Source of the DNA: Petroclostridium xylanilyticum
GTDB taxonomy: Bacteria; Bacillota; Clostridia; SK-Y3
Length of the DNA: 64,000 nt
Reading direction: 5' to 3'
Assembly: GCF_002252565.1 (NCBI RefSeq)
Contig: NZ_NPML01000007.1
Coordinates: 248,001-312,000 of the forward strand
A program made the position numbers and the translations under genes. Shown here one piece after another: positions 50,509 through 58,603 of this stretch (positions within the stretch are counted from its first letter, which is position 1; each line of letters begins with the position of its first letter). The notes below the pieces were generated by a model, which worked only from the letters and a program-made list of their open reading frames with translations, made no database searches and was not told the DNA's origin.

Positions 50509-51165
50509 CTCTTTAAATAATTCTGCATCTATATCACAAATCAAAGCTACAGTGACTGCTGCAAGTGCATCATAAATACTGTTACCCAACGAAGGAACAA
50601 CTTTAATAGGAAACTCCTGTGGCTCAACATTCTTATTTTCAAGGGTAGTAATATTTCTTTGCAAGCAATATATAAAAGTGCTGCTATGAGCATCTTCTTC
50701 AATACTTGATGCTGTTATTGTAACTTTAGAAGCAAGTCCATAAGTAATTACACACATCTTGCTGCCTTTTAGCAGTTCAAATACCGTCTCATCATCTATA
50801 TTTACAACTGCAATATCATCTTTCCGCATCTTGTCAAATATTCTCTTTTGATATTTTAACAAATCTTTTTCTAATAGTTGATCATCGTCTTCTTTAACAC
50901 TGTCATATACCAAAATATTAAACCCTATATCGTTGTATATCCCCTTAGAAATCTTTTCGGGTATAACCTTAATAATAACTATATCAACACCATTTTTCCC
51001 AAGTTCTTCAATATAACTTTTAAAAGTAGTACCAGGCGGAGTTGAAGAGTGAAAATCATAAGTTTCAATCACATTTAACCTTTTACCTGATCTGCTGAAG
51101 ATTTTTCGAAGCATATTAATAATTGCTGAGTTTTGATGAACTCCTGATATTGCAACAGTTATCAC
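50497..51165 (-). CDS. Mur-ligase-like protein lacking the ATP loop
   Basis: The 222-residue protein begins MITVAISGVHQNSAIINMLRKIF, where Mur ligases have an ATP-binding GTNGKT loop, here replaced by SGVHQNS. The middle is MurE-like: VAVVNIDDETVFELLKG, MCVITYGLASKVTITASSI, and VVPSLGNSIYDALAAVTVALI, matching the N-y-NALAA pattern of Mur central domains. It is probably not an active ligase. Its last codons lie inside the foldback repeat, which may have supplied the stop. I cannot assign a function. Confidence 0.6.
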   Translation of the reverse strand: MITVAISGVHQNSAIINMLRKIFSRSGKRLNVIETYDFHSSTPPGTTFKSYIEELGKNGVDIVIIKVIPEKISKGIYNDIGFNILVYDSVKEDDDQLLEKDLLKYQKRIFDKMRKDDIAVVNIDDETVFELLKGSKMCVITYGLASKVTITASSIEEDAHSSTFIYCLQRNITTLENKNVEPQEFPIKVVPSLGNSIYDALAAVTVALICDIDAELFKELVL

Positions 51166-51262
51166 TTTTTCAACTCCTATCGCTAATTATATTAATACTT
51201 TTATGTTTTACACATTCTTATTGTATTATGTAATATGACTTATGAATTTATTTATTAATATT

Positions 51263-52072
51263 TTAGCTGTCAACTTTTATATGCTTGTCAACTGAAGTTT
51301 TATCTTTATTATTTGGTATCTGTTTCCCTGTATGATCAATATGGTAATTGTCCCTGTAAATTAATTCCGAAATAGGTACTATTTTATAGCCTTCTTTTTG
51401 TAATGTATCAAGAATTTTGGGTAATGCTGCAGGAGTATATTTAGCTGCATTATGGAATAGTACAATAGATCCGCTTTTCACTCTTTTAGTCACTCTTTCA
51501 ACAATAGCATCTACCCCCAACTCTTTCCAATCCAGTGAATCCACATCCCATTGGATAGTATAATGCCCCATCTCTCTACACGCTTGAACCACTTTATCAT
51601 TATAGTCTCCATAAGGCGGTCTAAATAGGAAAGGTCTTTTTCCTGTAATAGCCTCAATCTTGTCATCACATTTCTTTATTTCTTCCTTCATTTTTTCAAC
51701 GGACAACTGTGTCATATGCGGGTGAGTGTTGGAATGGTTCATGATTTCATGTCCGGCGTCACTTAATGCTTTAACAGATTCAGGGTATTTATCAACCCAT
51801 CCACCTACGACAAAAAATGTAGTCTTTACCTTATATTGCTCCAAGATATTGATCAGGTCTTGTGTATCTTCATTACCCCATGCAGCATCAAAGGAAATGG
51901 ATATTGCTTTATCCTGTCTATCTACGTAATAGATAGGTAGATCTCTCTTAAGTGATAATGCAGAAAAGACACTTATTGTTGTATCCCAGTTAAAAGTTAA
52001 TACTCCACAGATAAGAATAATTGCAAGTCCATAAATGATAAGTGTATTTTTATGAATCACAAACACTTTCAT
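51263..52072 (-). CDS. Polysaccharide deacetylase, PdaB-type
   Basis: The ~269-residue protein has an N-terminal anchor (residues ~8-30) and a NodB domain. SISFDAAWGNED (catalytic Asp, with AAWG as in PdaB), the zinc His pair in HSNTHPHMTQ, FRPPYGDYNDKV, and the final IVLFHNAAKYT are all present. PdaB-type enzymes act on spore cortex or wall glycans. The ATG at 52072 follows AAAGGAG; the frame opens at 52105. It ends with a charged tail. Confidence 0.88.
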   Translation of the reverse strand: MKVFVIHKNTLIIYGLAIILICGVLTFNWDTTISVFSALSLKRDLPIYYVDRQDKAISISFDAAWGNEDTQDLINILEQYKVKTTFFVVGGWVDKYPESVKALSDAGHEIMNHSNTHPHMTQLSVEKMKEEIKKCDDKIEAITGKRPFLFRPPYGDYNDKVVQACREMGHYTIQWDVDSLDWKELGVDAIVERVTKRVKSGSIVLFHNAAKYTPAALPKILDTLQKEGYKIVPISELIYRDNYHIDHTGKQIPNNKDKTSVDKHIKVDS

Positions 52073-52142
52073 AGAAATGCATCTCCTTTTTATAGTTTTC
52101 TTCATTTAATTCTATTCTGAAATGAACTGATTATGACAAAAA

Positions 52143-52172
52143 AAAGATAGTATAATTGGATATACTATCTTT
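52143..52172 (-). terminator. Terminator of yjbQ
   Basis: AAAGATAGTATA/TATACTATCTTT, 12-bp perfect stem, eight T on the minus strand. Confidence 0.9.
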
Positions 52173-52187
52173 CCAGGGTGCCTGCTT

Positions 52188-52586
52188 TTATCCCTCTATA
52201 ATTTTAACATATACTTTCCTATGTCTTGGACCATCAAATTCTGTGAAATAAATGCCTTGCCAGGTTCCCAGCATTAACTTCCCATTATTAATAATGATAT
52301 ACTGGTTAAAGCCCATCATACTTGCTTTAATATGGGCTGCAGAGTTACCTTCCGCATGCCTGTAGTTATCATCAAAGGGGATAACCTTATTGAGCCGGAC
52401 TAATATATCGTGCACAACATCGGGATCAGCATTTTCATTTATAGTTAATCCAGCCGTAGTATGAGGCACGTAAATGTAACAAATTCCATTTTTTACTCCA
52501 CTTTCAAAAACCAACTCGCTTATTTTTCTAGTAATATCTATAAATTCAGTGCTTCTATTTGTCTTTACAGGCACTTCATAAAACAT
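52188..52586 (-). CDS. YjbQ/UPF0047 family protein
   Basis: The 132-residue protein shows ICYIYVPHTTAGLTINENADPDV (residues ~40-62, the family signature with a metal-binding His), DNYRHAEGNSAAHIKAS (further His residues) and LGTWQGIYFTEFDGPRHRKVYV. YjbQ proteins have weak thiamine-phosphate synthase activity; the true role is unsettled. The ATG has TAGGAGG upstream. Confidence 0.9.
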   Translation of the reverse strand: MFYEVPVKTNRSTEFIDITRKISELVFESGVKNGICYIYVPHTTAGLTINENADPDVVHDILVRLNKVIPFDDNYRHAEGNSAAHIKASMMGFNQYIIINNGKLMLGTWQGIYFTEFDGPRHRKVYVKIIEG

Positions 52587-52868
52587 CCATCAATACCTCC
52601 TATTTTATTTAATATAGCATTCTTTAATCCGATCATCAAAAATACAATTTTGCTAACTCAACAATCAATTTATTATTTGTTCTGAAAATTTCAGTTTTTT
52701 TCATTTTGGATATTGCCATCAATATATTGTTTGTAAATATAATAACATATTTTATGTAGGTAAATAAGTCCTTTTTATATAAAAAACGACTTGAAAAAGA
52801 TTAGATATAATTTATTCGATTTAAATTTTAAAAAATAAAAAATCACCCCGACTGATAAGGCATAAAAT
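52587..52868. other. Intergenic stretch without a recognised feature
   Basis: AT-rich, between the yjbQ start and the tRNA terminator. I see only a short CTGAAAATTTCAG palindrome near 52682; no frame with a ribosome binding site. Confidence 0.45.
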
Positions 52869-52870
52869 AA

Positions 52871-52908
52871 AAAACCCATTGAAATATTTATATTTCAATG
52901 GGTTTTTA
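52871..52908 (-). terminator. Terminator of the tRNA operon
   Basis: AACCCATTGAAATA/TATTTCAATGGGTT, 14-bp stem, 4-nt loop, T run on both strands, just past tRNA-Gln. Confidence 0.93.
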
Positions 52909-52915
52909 TTTAAAT

Positions 52916-52989
52916 TGGCTGCGGGACTAGGATTCGAACCCAGACAAAGTGAGTCAGAGTCACTCGTGCTACCCTTACACAATCCCGCA
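52916..52989 (-). tRNA. tRNA-Gln (anticodon CTG)
   Basis: 74 nt with encoded CCA. The acceptor pairs TGCGGGA with TCCCGCA (U1-A72 as in Gln tRNAs). The anticodon stem is AGTGA/TCACT with loop CTCTGAC, so anticodon CTG reads CAG. T arm CTGGG TTCGAAT CCTAG. Confidence 0.93.
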
Positions 52990-52996
52990 ATATCCA

Positions 52997-53081
52997 TGGT
53001 GCAGGAGGCGGGATTTGAACCCGCACACACGTTGTGCACTACCCCCTCAAGATAGCGTGTCTGCCGTTCCACCACTCCTGC
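52997..53081 (-). tRNA. tRNA-Leu (anticodon GAG)
   Basis: 85 nt with encoded CCA. GCAGGAG at the 5' end pairs with CTCCTGC. The long variable arm marks a class II tRNA; the anticodon loop is TTGAGGG, anticodon GAG, reading CTC/CTT. T arm GCGGG TTCAAAT CCCGC. Confidence 0.93.
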
Positions 53082-53111
53082 TTATAATACTTATTTTTTC
53101 CGACAAAGAGT

Positions 53112-53140
53112 ATTATAGCAGGTTCATTATATATTGTCAA
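53112..53140 (-). promoter_or_regulatory. Consensus promoter of the tRNA operon
   Basis: Minus strand TTGACA, 17-nt spacer, TATAAT: both boxes perfect, 31 nt upstream of tRNA-Leu. Confidence 0.95.
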
Positions 53141-53256
53141 CACTTTTTTTAATTATATACACATAAATAATTAAATATATTTTAGATCGACTTTTCAGCA
53201 GTTTCGACCCGTCCCCTAGTTCATGTGTAAAAGTTTCGATACTGCAGCTTTTTACT

Positions 53257-54894
53257 CTATTCCTTTAGCAAATACCACTTGTGAATATTGTTATATATAT
53301 TGGTCCCAATAGGGTTTACATCGCCCCGTAATCTATCATTATACAAAACTGCTGAAGTTCTAAAGTAAAGGCTTATATAGGGTAATTCTTCTGCTATCTG
53401 CTTTTGCAAAAGGGAGTAGGCCTGCCTTCTTTGTTCTTTATCTACTGCTTTAAAAGCTTGTTGCAGAAGTTCATCCATTTGCGGATTATTATAGGAAATA
53501 AAATTGGTTCCCCTTTCAATTTCTGATGAATGGAATGCAAAGGATAAGTCACTATTTGGAAAAAGATTCAATCCACTCAATACTGCATCAAAATTTTTTG
53601 AGTTTAGAATAGAATTCAACTCATTCCAGGCAACTTTTTTTACAGTTACATTCATTCCTACAGCCTTCAACTGGTTTTCTATGATTGTGGCAGCCTTGTC
53701 TCTTATAACATTGTCATTGTTCGTAATAATTTCAAAAGAAAGAGACATATTAACACCATCAATCACCTTATCCAGGACTCCATCATTGTTTAAATCATTC
53801 CAACCTGCCCCGTTAAGTATTTCTTTAGCTTTCTGGATATCATAATCATAAATCTGTGAGGAAGGATCATATAACCATGATTCAGGATTAACAGGCACAT
53901 CGGACTTTTTAGCATGATTTAATAGTACCTCATTTATAATTTTGTTTCTATCAATGGCATAAGCAATTGCTTTACGTACAGCTTTATCACTTAGAACTTT
54001 ATTATTAAAATTAACTGCTATAAATTCATAATAATTGGTAATAAACTCTTTAATCTTGATATTTCCTTTTCCGCTGTATTTTTCCCAGTCTACAACATTG
54101 GTGGGAACCAAATCTATCTCTTTCGCCTCAAGCGCATACAAAGCCGTATTATTATCCGGAACTAATTTGACAATAATATCTTCAATATACGGCACATTTT
54201 CCCCCCACCATGCAGTATTAACCTTTAATCTTAACTCTTTTAGCGGGTCATATTTAACAAACTTAAAAGGCCCGGTACCGATGGGTTTAAAATCCGGAGT
54301 ATTTCCGTCCAACTCTTTTCCCTGAAATTGATGCTTGGCCACAATTGGAAAAGTCATCATTTCCAAAAAATTGCCATAGGGTTGAGTCAAAACCACCTTA
54401 AATGTGTATTCGTCTACAACACTAAAATAAGAAACAAATTGTATATTAAACTTATATATCGAATCGTATTTACTGCTAGAAAGAACTTTAAAGGTATAAT
54501 CCACATCATTTGCAGTAAACTGGGCATTGTCATGCCATTTAACATCCTTTCTGAGAAAGAATGTCCAAGTCATCCCATCAGGGGAAACTTCCCATCTTTC
54601 GGCTAAAGATGGGAATACATTCATATTTTTATCATATATGATTAGACTATTAAAAACCAGATTTAAAATTTCTGCATTCGACTTGCTTTTTGTAAACAAA
54701 GGGTTTAAAGTATCCGGATTTAAAGAATAAAGGTTTAACGTCCCACCTTTTACCGGCCCGGTATCTTGAATATCTTTTCTTTGCTCCGGCTGAATATTAT
54801 CATCCAAACTCTGTTCACCCTGTTGATAGTTACAAGAGCTTAATAGCAATAATATCAATAAAAAAATGCAAACTACGCTAATTATTTTTTTCAA
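53257..54894 (-). CDS. Oligopeptide/nickel-type ABC transporter substrate-binding lipoprotein (SBP family 5)
   Basis: The ~545-residue protein has a lipoprotein signal (FLLILLLLSSC, Cys near residue 20). The SBP_bac_5 core follows: GGTLNLYSLNPDTLNPLFTKS, LAERWEVSPDGMTWTFFLRKDVKWHDNAQFTANDV (the family signature), and LSDKAVRKAIAYAIDRNKII. It binds peptides or a similar ligand outside the cell. No permease or ATPase genes adjoin, so it must use a transporter encoded elsewhere. A TTG at 54894 (AAGGGAGC upstream) fits better than the TTG at 54915. Confidence 0.88.
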   Translation of the reverse strand: MKKIISVVCIFLLILLLLSSCNYQQGEQSLDDNIQPEQRKDIQDTGPVKGGTLNLYSLNPDTLNPLFTKSKSNAEILNLVFNSLIIYDKNMNVFPSLAERWEVSPDGMTWTFFLRKDVKWHDNAQFTANDVDYTFKVLSSSKYDSIYKFNIQFVSYFSVVDEYTFKVVLTQPYGNFLEMMTFPIVAKHQFQGKELDGNTPDFKPIGTGPFKFVKYDPLKELRLKVNTAWWGENVPYIEDIIVKLVPDNNTALYALEAKEIDLVPTNVVDWEKYSGKGNIKIKEFITNYYEFIAVNFNNKVLSDKAVRKAIAYAIDRNKIINEVLLNHAKKSDVPVNPESWLYDPSSQIYDYDIQKAKEILNGAGWNDLNNDGVLDKVIDGVNMSLSFEIITNNDNVIRDKAATIIENQLKAVGMNVTVKKVAWNELNSILNSKNFDAVLSGLNLFPNSDLSFAFHSSEIERGTNFISYNNPQMDELLQQAFKAVDKEQRRQAYSLLQKQIAEELPYISLYFRTSAVLYNDRLRGDVNPIGTNIYNNIHKWYLLKE

Positions 54895-54981
54895 ATAAAG
54901 TAAAGCTCCCTTCAATCTTTTTGATTCAATAATACACTATTAATATAAATTACATTAAAGTTTTTACATAACTGGCCAAAT

Positions 54982-56016
54982 TTATTTAATCTTCACTAAC
55001 TTAGGATTGGCTATTAAACCTGGTATTCTTCCCCTTTTAGCAACTGGTCTTCCATTTACTTCTTTCAAATCCATCGTCATTTCTATTGCCGGTGCGCCGG
55101 AAATATAGCTGCCAACTCCAAATGCATCCACTCCACAATTTGAAAGAAGTCTAATCCTCTCCGGAGTTAGTCCTCCTGAGACAAATATTTTAACATGGGT
55201 GTATCCTGCCATGTCTAATCTTGCTCTTACCTCTTGAACTAAAGCAGGGGTAACACCACCTCTTTCACTGGGAGTATCAAGCCTTATTCCTGCAAGCTTA
55301 TCTTTCAAGAATTCTGCTACTCTTAAACTCTCTTCTACTTCATCTTTATACGTATCAATCAGAATAATTCTTGGATCCTCGTCTGGCATACATTCATCAT
55401 ACGCTTGGGCAATCGTCAGGGTATCTCCGGCAATCAAAAAAGCGGCATGAGGTACAGTTCCCGAAGGTTCCTTTCCCATCATCTTTGCTGCTAAAATATT
55501 ACTTGCATTATTGGCTCCTCCGATAATAGCTGCTCTTTCCATTACCGGGGCTACAGCTGGATGAATGTGCCTGGAACCAAAACATATAAATGGTTTATCT
55601 CCACACGCTTCCCTGCATTCCCTTGCAGCCGTTGCCCATCCCGAAGAGCTTGCAAGACATCCCAGGATTACTGTTTCAAACATGCCGAATTCACTGTAAA
55701 TTCCTTTGATTCTAACCAGAGTCTCTTTAGGTTGAAAAGTATCCCCTTCTTCTATTGCCCAAATCTCTATATTTTTATCCTTTAAAAGATTAATTACTTC
55801 CCCTATTCCGCTAAACATACCACTTTGACGGGCAAAAATCTCTGCTGTAACAATAGTATTCTCCAAATTTAAGTGCTTTAATATTTCCAAGGTCCTGATA
55901 AAATAAATATCCGTTGTTGCTCCAGATGCGATCTCATCGTGGTTCGCAGAATAAAATAGTCTTTCCTGTTCAGGAGAATAGTTTTTTACATCTTCTAGTG
56001 TCTTAAGTTGCTTCAT
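54982..56016 (-). CDS. Nicotinate phosphoribosyltransferase family protein
   Basis: The 344-residue protein begins a NAPRTase-like fold: NHDEIASGATTDIYFIRT (phosphoribosyl pocket), VTAEIFARQSGMFSGIGEV, RHIHPAVAPVMERAAIIGGANNAS, LIDTYKDEVEESLRV, and the C-terminal GVDAFGVGSYISGAP. It would make nicotinate mononucleotide for NAD salvage. It is shorter than E. coli PncB (400) and resembles the second clostridial/archaeal group. The ATG follows AGGAGG. A heptad repeat lies upstream. Confidence 0.85.
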   Translation of the reverse strand: MKQLKTLEDVKNYSPEQERLFYSANHDEIASGATTDIYFIRTLEILKHLNLENTIVTAEIFARQSGMFSGIGEVINLLKDKNIEIWAIEEGDTFQPKETLVRIKGIYSEFGMFETVILGCLASSSGWATAARECREACGDKPFICFGSRHIHPAVAPVMERAAIIGGANNASNILAAKMMGKEPSGTVPHAAFLIAGDTLTIAQAYDECMPDEDPRIILIDTYKDEVEESLRVAEFLKDKLAGIRLDTPSERGGVTPALVQEVRARLDMAGYTHVKIFVSGGLTPERIRLLSNCGVDAFGVGSYISGAPAIEMTMDLKEVNGRPVAKRGRIPGLIANPKLVKIK

Positions 56017-56037
56017 AGAATTTGTGCCTCCTATTTA

Positions 56038-56125
56038 GTTCTTAATTAATAGTTCGTTGTTTATAGTTAGTAGTTTGTAGTTCATGGTTTGTAGTTCTTA
56101 AAATTAATGTTTTACCATGAACTAT
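56038..56125. repeat. Heptad TAGTTnn array with inverted end
   Basis: Units TAGTTCG, TTGTTTA, TAGTTAG, TAGTTTG, TAGTTCA, TGGTTTG and TAGTTCT follow in 7-nt register. The complementary ACCATGAACTAT lies at 56113-56124. Same class as the GTTCACA arrays elsewhere. Confidence 0.65.
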
Positions 56126-56127
56126 TT

Positions 56128-56949
56128 CTATACTAGTTGCATTATTGCTGCCAAACTGCCTGTTTTCCCTTTATCCCGCCTATGTGAAAAATATAACTTT
56201 TCATTGCAGTAGGTACATTCTTGTGCGACAGTAATATGTTCATCTTTTATGCCTGCTTGTTGAAACTGCAACACATTCGCCCTCCAGAGGTCTATATGGT
56301 ATTTCTTATTTTTCTTCTCTTCAATGAATTCTTCAGCATTTTTACCGAAGGACTTAAAAAATTGTCCTACCACTGGCTCATCTACTTCAAAATGACATTT
56401 ACCAATTGAAGGGCCTATTGCTGTAAGAATATTATCGACACAGCACCCATATTCATTTATCATCTTATATATAGTCTTTTCTCCAATTTTTTTTACTGTT
56501 CCTCTCCAACCGGAGTGGGAAAGGGCAATAACTCCTTTTATCGGATCAAGAAAAAACAATGGAACACAATCGGCGTAAAATGTGACAAGAGGTACTCCTC
56601 TTTCGCTGGTAATAAGACCATCTACACCTCTTATATCGCTTTCAACAGTTATACCTTTTCCACCATCTTGCATTGTTATACTTGCGATATTGTCTTCATG
56701 AACTTGATTGGAAAACACAAGGTTTCTGTAATCAACGTTTATTTGCTGAGTAATAATTCTAAAATTGTTGAGTACATTTTCCCGTGTATCATTTCTATTA
56801 AATCCAAGATTAAGCGCTTGACATTCACCGCTGCTGGTTCCACCTGTCCTGGAAGTAAAGCAGTGGGTTACAACTCCTGTTTCATCAAAACAGGGAATAG
56901 TAAGATACTCCAGATTGCCAACAATATGGTGCTTAAATCCTATATTCAT
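56128..56949 (-). CDS. pgeF: Peptidoglycan editing factor / purine nucleoside phosphorylase (YfiH/LACC1 family)
   Basis: The 273-residue protein has FSNQVHEDNIASI (first His), LVTFYADCVPLFFLDP (Cys), ALSHSGWRGTVKKIG (second His), GPSIGKCHFEV and a CTYC motif near the end. These match the multicopper-like fold of YfiH, known as a nucleoside phosphorylase/adenosine deaminase and linked to peptidoglycan quality control. The length is slightly above E. coli YfiH (243). Confidence 0.92.
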   Translation of the reverse strand: MNIGFKHHIVGNLEYLTIPCFDETGVVTHCFTSRTGGTSSGECQALNLGFNRNDTRENVLNNFRIITQQINVDYRNLVFSNQVHEDNIASITMQDGGKGITVESDIRGVDGLITSERGVPLVTFYADCVPLFFLDPIKGVIALSHSGWRGTVKKIGEKTIYKMINEYGCCVDNILTAIGPSIGKCHFEVDEPVVGQFFKSFGKNAEEFIEEKKNKKYHIDLWRANVLQFQQAGIKDEHITVAQECTYCNEKLYFSHRRDKGKTGSLAAIMQLV

Positions 56950-57028
56950 CTGACACCTCTTCTATAATAACCTACTTTTTTCATTTCTCCGCACTGATTA
57001 TACCATATAAATTACAAGAATAAAAGAG

Positions 57029-57063
57029 AAGTGCAAAAAATCCCCACCAGACTTTTTGCACTT
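57029..57063 (-). terminator. Terminator downstream of spoVS
   Basis: AAGTGCAAAAA/TTTTTGCACTT, 11-bp stem, T-rich tail on the minus strand. Confidence 0.82.
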
Positions 57064-57094
57064 AACAGTTCCTTGCCAATTATCGATTTTTTGT

Positions 57095-57355
57095 CTACCT
57101 TGGCTCTACGATGAGCTTTATAGCTGTCCTTTCTTCTCCATCAATCACAATATCAGTAAATGCCGGAATGCATATCAAGTCAATTCCGGAAGGAGCTACA
57201 AATCCCCTTGCAATTGCTACTGCTTTTATAGCCTGGTTTAATGCCCCCGCGCCTATTGCTTGTATCTCCGCAACCCCTTTTTCACGAATTACACCAGCTA
57301 ATGCTCCTGCAATAGAATTTGGACTGGATTTAGATGAAACTTTAAGTACCTCCAT
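57095..57355 (-). CDS. spoVS: Stage V sporulation protein S
   Basis: The 86-residue protein MEVLKVSSKSSPNSIAGALA... is nearly identical in length and pattern to Bacillus SpoVS. It includes EIQAIGAGALNQAIKAVAIARG, IDLICIPAFTDIVIDGEERTAIKL and the ending VEPR. SpoVS is a small Alba-like protein needed for spore coat and core maturation. The ATG at 57355 follows GGTGGAGG. It comes after ymdB in the order rny-ymdB-spoVS, which is conserved in Firmicutes. Confidence 0.96.
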   Translation of the reverse strand: MEVLKVSSKSSPNSIAGALAGVIREKGVAEIQAIGAGALNQAIKAVAIARGFVAPSGIDLICIPAFTDIVIDGEERTAIKLIVEPR

Positions 57356-57448
57356 CGCTGCTACCTCCACCTATTTAATTTATATACATATATTCTACAC
57401 AAACCAGGAAAATCCTTCTTTTTTTTATATTTTTTTCAGAGGTTATAC

Positions 57449-58222
57449 TTATTTAATAACTATTCTATTAATACTTGTCGTTTTTCCAGTTACTTCATCA
57501 ATCTCCAGGATAATTCCGTTAAATTGTGCCGGCCCATCAGCTATTTCAAATTTTTCCGGGAAATGAGTAATGAAACGGTTAATGATTATTTCTTTTTGTA
57601 CTCCTAAAATAGAATCGTATGGCCCGGTCATACCAATATCAGTAATATATCCGGTACCTTTAGGTAGTATTCTTTCGTCAGCAGTTTGGACATGCGTATG
57701 TGTTCCGAAAACTGCACTTACTTTCCCATCTAAATACCAACCCATGGCAACTTTCTCGGAGGTCGCTTCTGCATGAAAATCTACTATAATAATATTTGTG
57801 ATTTTCTTAATCAGTTTTAACTCATTTTCAATTACCCTAAAAGGGCAATCCAAATTTTCAAGATAAACTCTTCCAGAAATATTCACTATTGCCGCTTTGC
57901 TATTCTTTACACCTACTACGATATGACCACTACCAGGAGTTCCAGGAGGATAATTTGCAGGTCTAATGATTTTTAAATTTTCTTCAAATAGCCTTACTAT
58001 CTCTTTCTTACTCCATACATGATTTCCCATAGTAATTACATCAACACCATGATTAAACAGCTCATAAGCAATATGACGTGTAATTCCATTACCTGCAGCA
58101 GAATTTTCCCCATTAGCTATACATAGATCTACTTCTAATTCTTTTTTTACCTTACCTAAAAAATCTTTAATCATTGCACGGCCTGAATTACCTACAATAT
58201 CTCCAATAGCTAAAACCCTCAA
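57449..58222 (-). CDS. ymdB: YmdB/TIGR00282 family metallophosphoesterase
   Basis: The 257-residue protein shows VLAIGDIVGNSGR at the start, IANGENSAAGNGIT (near residue 36), VDVITMGNHVWSKKEI (near 60), VDFHAEATSEKVAMGWYLDGKVSAVFGTHTHVQTAD and GYITDIGMTGPYDSI. YmdB hydrolyses cyclic nucleotides and influences sporulation versus biofilm in Bacillus. The start is a TTG at 58222, 7 nt after AGGAGG. It is next to rny, as in Bacillus. Confidence 0.93.
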   Translation of the reverse strand: MRVLAIGDIVGNSGRAMIKDFLGKVKKELEVDLCIANGENSAAGNGITRHIAYELFNHGVDVITMGNHVWSKKEIVRLFEENLKIIRPANYPPGTPGSGHIVVGVKNSKAAIVNISGRVYLENLDCPFRVIENELKLIKKITNIIIVDFHAEATSEKVAMGWYLDGKVSAVFGTHTHVQTADERILPKGTGYITDIGMTGPYDSILGVQKEIIINRFITHFPEKFEIADGPAQFNGIILEIDEVTGKTTSINRIVIK

Positions 58223-58241
58223 TCAATTTCCTCCTGTCAGA

Positions 58242-58270
58242 ACAAGATTGACTAAAATCAATCCTTGTTT
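58242..58270. terminator. Hairpin in the rny-ymdB gap, near the ymdB start
   Basis: AACAAGATTGA and TCAATCCTTGTT pair with one bulged base. On the minus strand it lies about 20 nt upstream of ymdB, so it could terminate or stabilise the upstream transcript. Confidence 0.5.
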
Positions 58271-58386
58271 TCATTAGGAAACCTCTCCGTTTCCTGCCTC
58301 CCATATTATCATAATTTACCTATATATAATACACTTAATATATTACATTATTCCAAATCTATCCACATATTCCATGTTTTACTGTC

Positions 58387-58492
58387 GGCTTATACCGGCA
58401 TCCGTGTCGGGATAAGCCTAAAATCACCCTCCATGGTGGTTTTCCGGCTGCAACATTCCATACATGATGCGACTTGCCCGTCACAATGTATG
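58387..58492. other. Three consecutive hairpins in the rny-ymdB intergenic region
   Basis: GGCTTAT/ATAAGCC (58387-58418), AAAATCACC/GGTGGTTTT (58420-58443, one mismatch) and CATACAT/ATGTATG (58459-58492), the last with a GCGACTTGCCCG loop. There is no coding frame. It is markedly more GC-rich than its flanks. It could be a structured RNA in the rny 3' region or a repeat element. Confidence 0.5.
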
Positions 58493-58533
58493 TAATGTAT
58501 TTAGTGTTTTTTATATAATATTTAAATAGTGGG

Positions 58534-58597
58534 TAGAAAATAGCGGACCGTGGACTGTAACAACACTACCCACTAACCACTACTCACTACCCACTCG
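58534..58597. repeat. Heptad GTGGGTA/ACTACCC array
   Basis: GTGGGTAG at the left faces repeated CTACCCAC, CTAACCAC, CTACTCAC units at the right. Phase 7 and the inverted layout resemble the GTTCACA arrays. Confidence 0.6.
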
Positions 58598-58603
58598 TAT
58601 TAT

